Shown piece after piece: positions 49,576 through 61,397 of a DNA stretch of 64,000 nt. Every line of letters starts with the position of its first letter. Positions within the stretch are counted from its first letter, which is position 1. The translations under genes and the position numbers were made by a program. The notes below the pieces were generated by a model. The model was not told where the DNA came from, ran no database searches, and worked only from the letters and a program-made list of their open reading frames with translations. Source of the stretch: Rotaria sordida (Eukaryota > Rotifera > Eurotatoria > Philodinida > Philodinidae); the NCBI GenBank assembly GCA_905250125.1, contig CAJNOL010000658.1, positions 50,209 through 114,208 of the forward strand, written 5' to 3'.

Positions 49576-52500
49576 AGATGATGAATCCATTAATGATGTA
49601 CAATAAATTCTATATGTTGCTGTATTAATATCAAATACAAATGCTATTTGTAATGATAAATGTTCTATTCTATATGTATCTTGTTCATTTGGTACAGCAC
49701 GAACCTAAATATCGATATTTAGAAAAATTAAAACATAAAAAACTGAATTTTTATTTTTTAAATTACTGTTGGATTATTTGAATCATATGGTTCAGAAACA
49801 GCTCGTGAAAAATGTTTAACAAGAACTGATGATGCAAGAAATGATTCAAATTTTGACCATTGATGTCTATCTGGTGTAAAAAGCATTCGAAAAAATGTTT
49901 GTTGACTTATATAAACAGGATAATGTTTTGTATATAAATATCGATTATAACTATGTAATGTTGATGATTGTTTATTATCTACAAAAACAAAAATTTTTAA
50001 ATAAGAAATAAGAAAGAATTTTATTATTATACTAATATCATCCGATCGAATATTTAGTGGAGTAGCTACAGATGTCATTGTTGTATTTGCAGGTGTACCA
50101 GGTGATGGACCAAGAAATGAACCTGGAAATGATGAACCAGATGCTCGAGCTGCTGGACTTATATATGGCATTTCTAAAACATACAAAAAAAAACAAAAGA
50201 CTTCCATATAAAAAAACAAAAAAATTAAAAATATACCATAAATAGTTCCTGGTGATTGTGTAGTTATACCCATTGGTGATGGAGCTGTTAATTGTGTTGT
50301 TGTAGTATTATTTGTCATTGGTGAACCTATTGTTGGCATCATCAATGGTGAACCATTACTCATAAAACCGGGACTTGGTGCAATTATTGGTTGTGATGGT
50401 GAATTTGCTTGTTGTTGAGATTGACTACTTGGACCAACACTAGCTGGTGTTAATGGATTAAGTGATGAACCGGGTGTTCCAACTGGATGTAATAAATGTG
50501 GAGTTGGTGCATTTCCTGAAGTTAATGGGCGATTTGATGGAGGATTTGTTATTGTTGTTGTTGATGATGATATTGAAAATGATGGTGGAGGTAATTGTAA
50601 TTCAGGTAAAATAAAATCTCGATCACGAAAACGATCTGTTATATGTGTAAATTCAAATGTTAAACCTCGATCATCAGCATATTTAGATAAAAATTCCTAT
50701 GAAGAAATATTTTAGTTTTTAATTTTTTTTTTACTAGAAAAAAAAGAAGAAAAAACTTTTACTTTAAGTCTAGGTATTGGTGAAAGTTCCGGTAATACAC
50801 TGTTTAATTGTACACTGTATGCGCCATCACGTATAAGTATTAGATTAGGCCCACATATTTGAATATCAAGTGCAAATATTTGACCAAAAATAAGACGCCA
50901 TCGAAATTCAGTATAAGGAACTAATGTAAGTATTGATTGAATACATGAACCCTATAAAAATATCTCAAATTAATCAAAAAAAAACAAAAGAAAAAGATGA
51001 GAGTAAGTAATAAGAATCGAAATCCTTTGTAGGAATTTTTATTAGAGCACTATGTAGTATCTATAGGCAAAAAACTTATTGAAATTAGAAGAGATGCTCT
51101 TGTCACCTATGGCTGACTCAAAAAACAAGAACAGATAGAATTTATTATTTTAAAACTAACTTGATTAAGAAAAACAATTGGACGATTGAAACAATTTAAT
51201 CGAGCTATGGAAGATATTGGAATAGCTGTCATATGTAATAACTAAAGAAAATAAAAAAATATTAAAAACAAAAGAAATTATTCATCTTTACTCGAATAAA
51301 TTGTTTTAATGAACGTGTTCGATTTAAAAATTGAATTAATTTTCCATTTAATATTTGATGAGCCGTTGTTAAAAATTTATGATTTATTGTTGTAAAACGT
51401 AAATCAAATGTCCATCCAAGATTTGAATTTAAATCTTGTTGATTTTGATTAGTATTATTATTATTAGTAGTATTATTATTATTATTATTATTATTACTAT
51501 TATTATTATGTGTTAATGTTACCTAAATATTTTCAAAAAAAAAGAAATTATTAAAAAGAAAAACCAAATATTTTTTTTATTATACGAACAGCAAAAGCAA
51601 AATTTGGTCCATAATGAATTGTAGATTTAAAGAAATTAAATGAATTTACTTCAGATATTGCTCGAAGATCAGTTGATTCTATTTTAAAAAAATCCAAACA
51701 ATCAAATGCTTTTTTTTTTCTTTCATCAATATAAACCTGGTAATGATAATGCATAATTTTCAAATAGATGTGTCAATTCAAATGCAGCTCGAAGTTCACT
51801 ATGAATATAATCAACTATTTTCGAATATAATTTTGCTAGTATTTGATTGCAAAGAATTATTGAATTATATGGAGCTAAAATCAATGATAAAATAAAATAA
51901 CAAGTTAAAGCATGAACTATAAATAATATAATGATAAAAAAGAAATTGAAATATCCCCGCCTCGATTCATTTAAAAGGTCTCATTTTCTAATTAATGATA
52001 CAAGTGTATCCAAAGTTTGTTTTGCTCATATGAACAATGTAAATACTTTTACTAGCGAGAGAACTGTTTGAAGTGATAAATCGTGTCTGAGTTTGGACTA
52101 TATGCATAAGGTACATACCAGTGAAATATGAAACGTCTGAATAGGATAAGTGTCGTTAGATCTTCCCTTAAAAATTCTAGATTATGACATGATATACACT
52201 AACAAATCGAATGATAGCATTTCGATTTCAAAAATTTGCTCACAGATAGATCTACTTATTAATAGAACATTCTGAAATTTTGAGCTCAAAATAATGAATT
52301 CTTTATAAGATATTGAATTTTCAAAAATTGTTTACATTCTGTGAGAATCTCAGATTTTTTGGAAATTCAATATTTCACGAATGAAACATTCTTGTGAACT
52401 CGAGTCTTCATCATATTCTAGTTACAAGCAGACTGTTCTCTGTGGATATATCGTCCCTTAATTAATTTGTCTACACCATTCCTTGGCCTAAAATTCCAAT

Positions 52501-55500
52501 GAAATGGTTATAATTTTGGCAAAAAGGTCAGTGGCCACATATCCTTTTGGTCCTTTCCATAGTTCACTGGAGTCTACCTGATGCATAGACTCTGAACTGG
52601 AAAATGATTTATCACTTGAAACGGTCTCCTCGTAAGAACTATTATTGAGCTTAGTAAAGAAATTGTTCCTTTTATCAAGTAAGAAAAAAATATCTGTACC
52701 TATCTAAGATAATTTTCAGTGGTTATCTAAGAGAATATTTATCAATGACGTTACATTGATCCATATACAGTAAATTTTCAGAATAGGGTTAGTTTAACTG
52801 TTGAATTTTATATAGATATTTCAATTTTTTTTTCTCGCAGTATTATTTATAGTTCATCCTGTATAAAAATTTATCTACATACTTTTTATAATAGAATTGT
52901 AAAAATAATTATTATTAGGTAAATTTAACTAAAAACAAAAAACATAGTTCATTAGATTAAGAATACAAGAGAGAGAGAGAGGGAACTAAAATATTAATTT
53001 ACTTCTAAAGTCCATTGTCGTTCACTATGTTTATGTGCATGATTTGTTTCACGTAATGTATGTACTAATCGAATAGTACATGATAGAATACGAGGCCAAA
53101 AACATTCATTTACATAATTTGAAATTTCAATATTTGATGAAAATGAATCATCACCAGTTGATGTTCTATTTAAATAATAATTGAAAATATTGTTTTATTT
53201 TTTTATATAAAATAAATATCTTACCGAACAATATCGAGATTTGGAATACCTGTCCATGGACTATAGATAATACCTTTACATATAGTTTTTTTACGTTGAA
53301 ACTAAAGTAGACAAAAAAAAAGTAATTTGTTATAAATAAATAAAAAAGACAGAAGATTTACTTCTTCTTTTAAAAATGTAAATGTAAGCATTTCATCATA
53401 ATAATTAACTAATTTTAATAATAATTTAAGTGAAAGAACTGATGTCTTAAAAACAAAAAAATTAGGAAAAAAAATAAAATTCAAATATTTATTATTTTTA
53501 TTTACTGATCTCGCTTGTTTAATATCCATATCATCTTCAATTGTTTCTTTCATTTTTCCAAATTGAAATGTACTTTTAAGCTAAATAAATCAAATATTTC
53601 ATTATATACAAACAAAACAAAAAAAAAAAAATAATTCTTCAACAAACTTCAATAAATTCTTTTCTTAAAAATGCTGTTGGATCTAATGGACATAGAACAA
53701 GTGGTTCTAACATCCATTTAGCATATTCATCATTTGGTATCATTGTTTGTTGATTATATTGTAAATTTTGTTGTTGAATTACCAGTGGATCATGTATAGA
53801 TGAACGTTTCTCCACAATTAATAAATAATATTGAATTAATAATTGATTTACATCAGATACATGTACAAGCTAAAACGAAAACAACAAAAGAAAAATCTGT
53901 TAGCATTTTTTTTTCTTATAAAACTTACAATATAATATCCTTCATTATGTATTAATTCAATATAAATACCATTATTGATAAATGGAATAATTAATTCGTG
54001 TTTTGGATTTAATGATGGTATACGTGTATAAACATGACAATTAATATGAGCTAGAAGTGATGGAATACGTTGTTGTATTAACCAAATTCTTAAACAAAAA
54101 CAAAATAAAATTATTTATTTGATTATAATTTCGGTCTTCTTTTTTCATACTTAAATAAATTAATTGCATCAATTAAATTTCCTGGATCACGATTAAGGGC
54201 ATATTCAATTTGTTGTGAATATCGAGTTTCTTAATAAAGAAAATTTTCAAAAAAAAAATAAATTAATTCTTCAATTTGATTACCCATATAACAAACAACT
54301 TTATATAAACCAGAAAATGGACTTATTGATATAAATAAAATTTCTTCAGATGTACTTTCAGGTAATAATTCACATTTTAATGCTGGAATCAATGGATCAA
54401 TTTCAACTAAATATCAAAAAATATAATTGAATAAATGAATTGTTCATATTTTATATTCTAGCTTTGAAACATTTAAAAATTGTAATAAAATGAAAAAAAT
54501 ATTTGCCCTAGGAAACTACAGGTTTTTATTTGTCAAGCCAGACGTACCCAATCTACCGATGTACGTCAACGAGTGAAAAAAAGGAAATTCGGCTTTTCCT
54601 TTATATTCATAGCTGAGGAAATAGATTCTGCACATCGCTCTCAAACAATTATGAATTATTCGGTAGATAGATATTTAACAAATATTAAATCTGGATAAAA
54701 ATCTAACAAAATTTCCTTTTTCAAATAAAAAATTTTCAATATTAGTATTTCAGGAGAGCAGATACTAGAAAATCGGACATTCTCTCTATGAACTAACTGT
54801 ATTAAGAACTCAATTGGTGCGAAGCTAAACCTAAAAAGTCAATTTTTCAAGATGTTCTGAAGAAGACTATAACTTTTATTTTGAAAACTCATCGGTACGA
54901 ATTCTTGTCTACTCTCTATTTGATGGAGTAAGACTCATCATAAAAATGATTTATTCGATTTCTTTATAAGCATCAAAAACCTACTGTTTGCTGAAGTAGT
55001 TGATAAAATAGTTTCTTTTAATTCCTAAAAATAATTTTCACATTAAAAAGAAATTTTTTTTTGTTCTTGTAAAATAACAAACTTCAAATCGACGTTGACA
55101 TCTTGCATAAATTGTTCGATTAAGAATTTCTTCCATAGTAAATGTTGGTTTCTAAGAATTATCAAATACAGAAAAATCAATGAAATTTTTTTTATTTTAC
55201 TTCTAATATTTGTAAAATTGCAACACTATCTTCAACAGGTAATGGTGGCCAATGAATTATTTGAAATTTTCCATCATCATCACATAAAATTGTCATACCA
55301 ATATCTAAAAAAACAAAATTTTGTTTTCGAATTAATTTTAAATTTGAATTATAATTAAATAGACTAACCTCGAATTTTTTCATTAATAATTGTCTTTTTT
55401 TGTTGATTATTAAAATTATATTCTTTCCAATATTCAATACTAAGACTTTTACATGGTATATAACTTGATAAATATAAATGTTTTTGTTTTAAACTTCGAT

Positions 55501-57946
55501 TACGTATTCGACTAGCCTAGCAAAAAAATAAAATTTAATTTAATTTATCTATTTATTATATTGCATTTATATTGTTTTTCTACTTGTTCATTTAAAATAT
55601 GTAAACGTAATGATTGACAATAATAATCTATTATAGAAGAAAAAAAAAAACAAAAATATAATATGTTTTAGAAAAATAAATAATATAAATAACATACGCA
55701 AATATCGATAAAGTTCAACTAATGGATTTTCCGATTCAACAAGCCAACTTTGAATATGATTTGTTAATAGTTGCATCTATGTAAAATAATTCTTTGAAAT
55801 TAGTTTTGTTTTTTCTATTGTACATTTCAAATTACCTGTAAAGGATGAACAAGTTCTTGTTCTACAAAGAAAAAAAAATCAAAAATTCATTTTAAAAATA
55901 AGTGCAATCGCTGTGGGATTAAGATGTGAAACACAATTCTTCACTAATTCTTTCACTAAAGTGTCGATAAATGTTATCAGGAAGCATTGTTAAAGTGTCT
56001 ATGATAAAGATTTCCTCTTCCAATTACAAATGATCTTGCCAACTGTTCACAATACGGATAGGTTTGTAAAAATAAATGAGGCTTGAATACACATCTAATG
56101 GACCTGCCCTAACAAACGACTTGCAGATTTGTTAGATGGTTCTATAATGAACATCATTCCTCATCGTACTACATTATAATTAACAACAGACAAATATGTA
56201 TGTCTAAATAAAAGCTATGATAAACTATTAAAATTACAATGCATGCACTAAATCATGATTGAAAGAACGAAGATTTCGGATCTGTTTCTCAGAGATGCAT
56301 CTTTTTGTCTCTCTATCTATCAATGACGAAATGTTTGCAAATCGTATTTTTGATGGATACTTCTATGAGTAGTCAACCGCAAAAAAAACACAAAGTTCTC
56401 AGAAGACTTTCGCTTCTGGAGCTGATCATTTTGATAAAAAAAAATATTCAAAAATTTTGGCTAATCCTGACTACTACTCAGCGATTATTGACAAACAAGT
56501 TCTGCAGACAAAAAAAAAATCTACTGAGAACCTCGTGTTTTGTGCAGCTGACTACCCAAGGGTATATTCATCAAAAATATGATTCGAAAGAATTTTATGG
56601 TTCGTCACATGTATTGTCTTCTGTTCCTGTATGTCCTTATTCCTTTAAATTTTATTTATTTGTTGTTTTTCTTTTTACTCTTATACTTAATTCTGATTCT
56701 TATGTTTGTTCTTCGCCTAAACTGATGTTACCAGTCTCTTGGCAATCTGTGTGTCTGTAGGGAGTCGAAATTTCTACTTCTATACTTCAGGATTCCTTTT
56801 CACAATAGTGAAAATTAACTATTGATAAATAATTATAATTATTTTTTCCTTATACCTGGTTCTTCAGGATCGCGTAAAAATAATTTTGTTTTATAAACAT
56901 GCCATGAAGCAAATAGATTATCACTTTTTATGCCTAATTTAACTTCAAATTCTCCATCAACAGCTAATGTTACTATTCCATTTTCTATAAAATAAAAAAA
57001 TAAAAATTATATAAAAGATTCGTTTTTATTTTGAACATACTAATTGTGACATTAGTAAATTGAATAGGTAATTCTGCAATAGCTAATCTTGCTGTAAGAA
57101 TTTGTTGAAGACGTGGTAAAATTTCTTGTCGTTCAGTTTCACTAGCTGGTATAAAAGGAGTTGTTGCTTCCTAAAAACAAAATCATTTTTAATATTCGAC
57201 TTCAAAAAAAAAAAGATTTTTCTTTTCAACAACAAACCGATAATCGTTCAGGTAAAAAATTTACTGAACCAAGTGTTAATGCATCAACTGCATCTGTTAT
57301 AGGAAAATTCGGTAATCTAAAAAAAATATATTCAATTTATTTCTAACTTATTTAATTAAATATAAATTTACCTTGCATCAAGTAGTTTTAAACGTGCTAA
57401 TTGAGCTAAACAATCCGACGTTTCACGTATAAGTCGAGCACGATTTTCCAAAAAATGTTGTATAGTCTTTTATAGAAAATTTCAACAAAAATAAATATAT
57501 AAATTAGTTTTTTTTTTTTTAAAAAAAACAAAATCTTTACCTCGCATGCATTTACTTTTCCAGCTGTAGTTGCCCATTTAACTACAGCTAAAATTCGTAT
57601 AAATAATTGACGAGTACGACAAGCAAATTTTACTAATTCTTTTTTTCTAATAATTAAATAAAACAAAAAAAGATTTTTCATTTGAATATGTTTTTGTGTT
57701 TTCTATATTTTAGATATTTACCGTTCTATATTAGTTTTGTTGGGTAAACTGAAATGAAAAAAGAAAAGTTCTTGATTAAAAATATGAATTCGATAAAAAC
57801 TAAATAAATACATACACATCTGCCATAGTATATAGTTCATGATAAGTTTTTTGTACAGCTGCTTCAAGTAAACGAGATAATGGAGTTTTATCATGCATTG
57901 GTAATATTGGAGGATTATTACTAGTTGTTGATGGACCAGCAGCCAT
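48302..57946 (-). CDS. MED14: Mediator complex subunit 14
   Basis: I can place 35 exons with fully consistent phases, giving 1,529 residues (human 1,454). The 5' exon is 57816..57946 and the last 48302..48381. Most introns are 49-75 bp. MED14 is the backbone joining head, middle and tail of Mediator, the RNA polymerase II coactivator. Signatures, N to C: PLSRLLEAAVQKTYHELYTM, LPNKTNIERKKELVKFACRT, RILAVVKWATTAGKVNACE, ARLPNFPITDAVDALTLGSV, VDGEFEVKLGI, IIHWPPLP, IWLIQQR, then tail-module strands, a Pro/Ser/Thr-rich linker (SPAARASGSSFPGSFLGPSP), KHFSRAVSEP, SSDELQTMELFFNENFFPSS and LWRARWCLTIPQGNGFI to the stop. It carries a polyAsn tract near 51,460-51,510 and a polyGln tract near 49,549-49,574. 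Exon 52883..52928 is only 46 bp and was found by phase and splice logic. Confidence 0.95.
48844..49305 (-). other. Long MED14 intron (462 bp)
   Basis: Removed between the LEQ and NPENHH exons. AT-rich with no coding content. One of five MED14 introns that exceed 200 bp. Confidence 0.5.
51458..51510. repeat. ATT/AAT microsatellite encoding polyasparagine in MED14
   Basis: A run of AAT codons interrupted by a few Ser and Thr codons within exon 51292..51522, between conserved MED14 segments. Confidence 0.85.
51875..52882 (-). other. Long MED14 intron (about 1 kb)
   Basis: Lies between the 46-bp exon and exon 51737..51874. No transposase or coding content. Its size against the usual ~60 bp suggests an insertion. 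Confidence 0.5.
54407..54984 (-). other. Long MED14 intron (578 bp)
   Basis: Between exons 54985..55024 and 54284..54406. Near its left part AAACTACAGGTTTTT is weakly mirrored at its right edge, but the right copy overlaps the exon, so it is not taken as a transposon end. Confidence 0.45.
55862..56855 (-). other. Long MED14 intron (994 bp) with a spurious plus-strand frame
   Basis: Separates exon 56856..56984 from the 26-bp exon 55836..55861. The 151-codon plus-strand frame inside (56305..56760) is low-complexity and has no recognisable family. Confidence 0.5.
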
Positions 57947-58644
57947 GATTATGCTGGTTTAAAACAAATTTATCTAAAGGTTTTTTATTAGTTGTTTCAA
58001 AATTTTGAGTCGAACATTTTATTGAACGAATAAATTAACTTTCTACGAAAAAAAAAGAAAGAGAAAGAAAATGATTTTATTTGTTCTTTATGAAAACCAA
58101 TAAAAAAATTAAACATAAACTCATTATTGTCCCGACTGTCATTTAGTGACATCTAGTTTTAATTTTGCAAATGATCGGAAAAATTCAAATTATTGATAAA
58201 TGTATTACCGAGAAGAACATGTTTTTTTGTTTTTTGTTTTATTGACTATTAATTATTTTAATGAGTTGGGAAAATGCCAATAATAGAAATGTAGGATATT
58301 TGAAAATTCCCAGTAGTGGCTTTTTTTTCCCATTGAAGTAATGACGAAATCTGTTCTGTTTCAAAGATATAGACGATTGTCTATTACTTGTCATTGTGAA
58401 ATAACCAATTCTAAAAATAAATATGGTGTGCAATGGAGCAAAAAAACCAGAGAAAGAGAAAAATGGAGTCATATCTATTTACCGACTTGTTGACTTTATT
58501 TCTCATTTTCTCTCTCTCTCTCTTTTTTGGTTGTCTACGTATAAAAGATGTGTAATGTAATCATATTGTTGGCATTTTTAACCTAACATAACTTAAATCA
58601 TCAGTTTTGACTATCGTCGGTTTAAAAGTGGGCTATTTCGCTTG
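57947..58644. promoter_or_regulatory. MED14 upstream region
   Basis: About 700 bp upstream of the MED14 ATG. Contains CT repeats near 58,505-58,525 and a TATAAAAG word near 58,540 oriented toward the small plus-strand frame at 58,645. Confidence 0.35.
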
Positions 58645-58779
58645 ATGATGGCTCGTTCTTATGAAATTATTGTCATGGATACATCATCACTCGACGTTCC
58701 CATTAACGATGAAGTTAAAGTTCAACAATTAAATGAATCTACCAATATTATACATAAATGTTCGTTAATGTGTACATAA
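58645..58779 (+). CDS. Small hypothetical frame, possible gene-start relic
   Basis: The first of two tandem ATGs opens a 44-codon frame (ARSYEIIVMDTSSLDVPIND and onward) with unremarkable amino-acid composition, ending at a TAA. A TATAAAAG word lies about 100 bp upstream. No splice continuation was found and no family recognised. It may be a first exon of a lost gene. Confidence 0.25.
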   Translation: MMARSYEIIVMDTSSLDVPINDEVKVQQLNESTNIIHKCSLMCT

Positions 58780-58930
58780 GCTGATCGTTTATCTGTCTCT
58801 ATGTGGCTCTGTTGTGATATTGATTCGTATTAAGTATATTATTAGGAAATTTTAAACCGAACAAAAAAATTATCAAATGAAGAAAAATAAGTTTAAAATA
58901 AATGCTGTGATAAATTATTTCATTAACGTA

Positions 58931-59176
58931 CAATTATAACTAAAAACAATTTAAAAAAAACAAGTTAATCAAAAAACGATTACAATATGTGGTCGACAAA
59001 AAAACTGCAAAATTAAAAAATCTTCAAAAAAATCAATTTAAACCAAAAACATGATTGCGAATCGTGGTCGCAAAAAAAAGAAAAAATGGAAAAATCCAAA
59101 AAAATCAAGTTAACCAAAAACGATAATGTATCGACAAAAAAATTGGAAAAATAAAAAAAAACCAAAAAAAAAAAAT
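58931..59176. repeat. Tandem repeat, period about 77 bp, three diverged copies
   Basis: Units share AA(G/T)TTAA(A)CCAAAAAC-GAT, then GT(C)GACAAAAAAA, then GGAAAAATC/AAAAATC. Copies begin near 58,962, 59,036 and 59,109. A-rich, non-coding. Confidence 0.65.
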
Positions 59177-59899
59177 TGCATCTGCTTCGTTTACATTCCT
59201 GTCACCTCTACGTGGTGAAGCAGACTAGTACTTGTTCGTTCTAATAGACGTTCAAGGAAGCTAAGAGCAGGAATATTTGAATATTAAAAAAAATTTAAAG
59301 TTTTTCTTTCTTATAAAAAGTCCGTGAGATCATGACGTCATCGCATGTCTCATAGATACGTGAGTATTATTTTTCACAAAACATCTGAGTCATATATTAT
59401 GTGTTCTATTTGTAAAAAAAATGAAGTCAATTTTGTCTGCATAGACAAACTACAAAGTTAAAACTATGACACAGGTAAATCGAATACAAAGTCCAAAAAT
59501 AAATGCAGATGTCATTAGTTAATGACCTGGACGGTTTTCAAAAGACATGCTTTCAAAAGAAAGAGCTGAATATGAGTATTAAATGTAACATAAGATTTTA
59601 TAGAACATCTATATTAGGAAAAAAAACCTGATTTTAATATATATGGGAAAATTAGTGCACAAAAAAAAAACAAAATTTTCATCTTATGATTTAAAAGAAA
59701 TGTCACGATAAAAAATATAAAACAATAAGAAAACAACTTTATCTTTACTCACAATGATAAATAATCTAAAAGAGTATTCAAAAAGTCTTTTATTTCATTA
59801 TTTCAACAAAAAAAGTCATATAACACTTTTTTTTAAACATCATTATTGACCAATCAATAAAAACGTTTTTCTTGCAATATCTTACGTCTTCGAATATAT
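59177..59899. other. Gene-free interval
   Basis: AT-rich. No exon, RNA gene or element end recognised. Confidence 0.45.
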
Positions 59900-60720
59900 G
59901 AGTTTTGATAGAACATTGAGTTCAACATGATTTGATGCTAATATCATTGCTCGAATAATAATTTTAATATTATTATGTCTCATTCTTTCTGCATTTTGTT
60001 CTACCAATAAATACAATAAAATTATTTACTCGATCAGAAGGTAATGTTTCTGTAACTTTATTAATAATATTTAAAAATATTAATCTATAATCATAATAAA
60101 ATTTACTCTTATGAAATCGATATAATTTAGCTTTGAATGAATCTTCATTATTTGTTTGATCAACTTGAATTGTATAAAATATTTCATAAAGATATCATGC
60201 TGTATTGATGGATGCATTTTTTAAAATTTAAATCGACTTGATCGATGATTATTCAGATTATAACCAGTTTCTTTACCTAATGTTATAAGAGATTCTAAAT
60301 AAAATTTAGATTAATTTTGTATTTTTATTGTTTAATTTTTGCTTTTTAAGATATCTGATGCTTTTGCCTAAATGTCAATTATTGATTGTTGTAATAGTAA
60401 TAAATATTTTGGATGGTTTGCTACTGTAAATACGATTGAAGTCATCAATTACATTAATTTACGTATATATTTATGTTCAAAACTTGTCATATTGATTCCA
60501 TTTACTCGTAAAATACGATCTCCAGATCTAAGATCAACTTAACTCGTTTGAGGCTCTGATCGAATATAATTAACAAAAGTTACTTGTGATGTTATATCAA
60601 CTTGTTAAGTAAATGAATTAAAATCGAGTCCAATCATTTTCGAAACAGTTACATAACGAATTTCACTTTGTCCCAACGATAGTTTGGAATACAGAGGAGA
60701 AGAAGACAACTTTTTAACTT
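59900..60720 (-). pseudogene. PDZ-domain protein pseudogene
   Basis: The minus strand from about 60,710 reads a PDZ domain with stops: SEIRYVTVSKMIGLDFNSFT, then TAA, then VDITSQVTFVNYIRSEPQTS, then TAA, then VDLRSGDRILRVNGINMTSF. The last block is the diagnostic PDZ second half (family: LRxGDRILxVNG). Further on come SLITLGKETGYNLNNHRSSR, FYTIQVDQTNNEDSFKAKLY and IFLNIINKVTETLPSDRVNN with frame changes, ending near MILASNHVELNVLSKLIYS. The stops are mostly TAA where Gln (CAA) is expected, so simple C-to-T decay explains them. The parent gene is not identified. The downstream region could belong to a signalling scaffold. Confidence 0.6.
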
Positions 60721-61397
60721 AATCAAAATTACATAATATAAAATTAGCTACAAAATTTTCTAAATATATAGCAAACTCATAAATGATATTTATCATTATC
60801 CTTAACATCTGATTATATAGATATTTGATTAAGAATAGTAGAACAAATTATCATTTTAGGGTACAACTTCCATAACAAGAAAATGTACTAAAGAATATGT
60901 AATTATAATATTAGGAACAAAATGACACAGGTAATCAGTTCAATATCTGTAAGAAAAGAGAATTATCTCTATTTTTTTCATATGAGGAAACTTACGTACA
61001 AAAGTGAAGTCTATACATTCAGCAATATATGAATAATAAATATATCAAAATGTTCGTAGAGGACAAAAAAACAAATAATTACATACTAAAGATTATTCAA
61101 GCTTATGAAGGATAGGAATAAAAAATAAAATTAACGTATATTTAATAGATGAAAATCTTAAATATAATTAATATCTAAGAAAACGTAAAAATATGTTTTG
61201 AATAGATAAATGATAATCATGTAGTTAATTTTCTTTCTTTCGAATTTCATTTCAATTAATGTTAATCTCATTTACGTTTTATAAGGCGCCAGGTTTATTT
61301 GTCAATCAAGATATATTTATCGAATATCGATGTTCTATGATCATAGAAATCTCAAATGCATTAGTTATCAAGTTTCATAAATATCAATTTTAATCTC
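60721..61397. other. Upstream region of the ADA-like gene
   Basis: AT-rich interval between the PDZ pseudogene and the start at 61,398. No motif recognised. Confidence 0.4.

Noticed and set aside
21365..52610. A shared phrase TAGACTCT(A/G)AACTGGAAA at about 21,368 and 52,586 as a dispersed repeat family
   Set aside because: Similarity extends only about 20 bp and could be chance. Two copies are not enough for a family.
54510..54995. Inverted similarity (AAACTACAGGTTTTT and its mirror) as ends of an element in a MED14 intron
   Set aside because: The right copy overlaps coding exon 54985..55024, so it cannot be a simple insertion end.
56305..56760. A 151-codon plus-strand frame between MED14 exons
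   Set aside because: Low-complexity hydrophobic/Lys-rich translation, no family resemblance, and it lies in a MED14 intron on the opposite strand.
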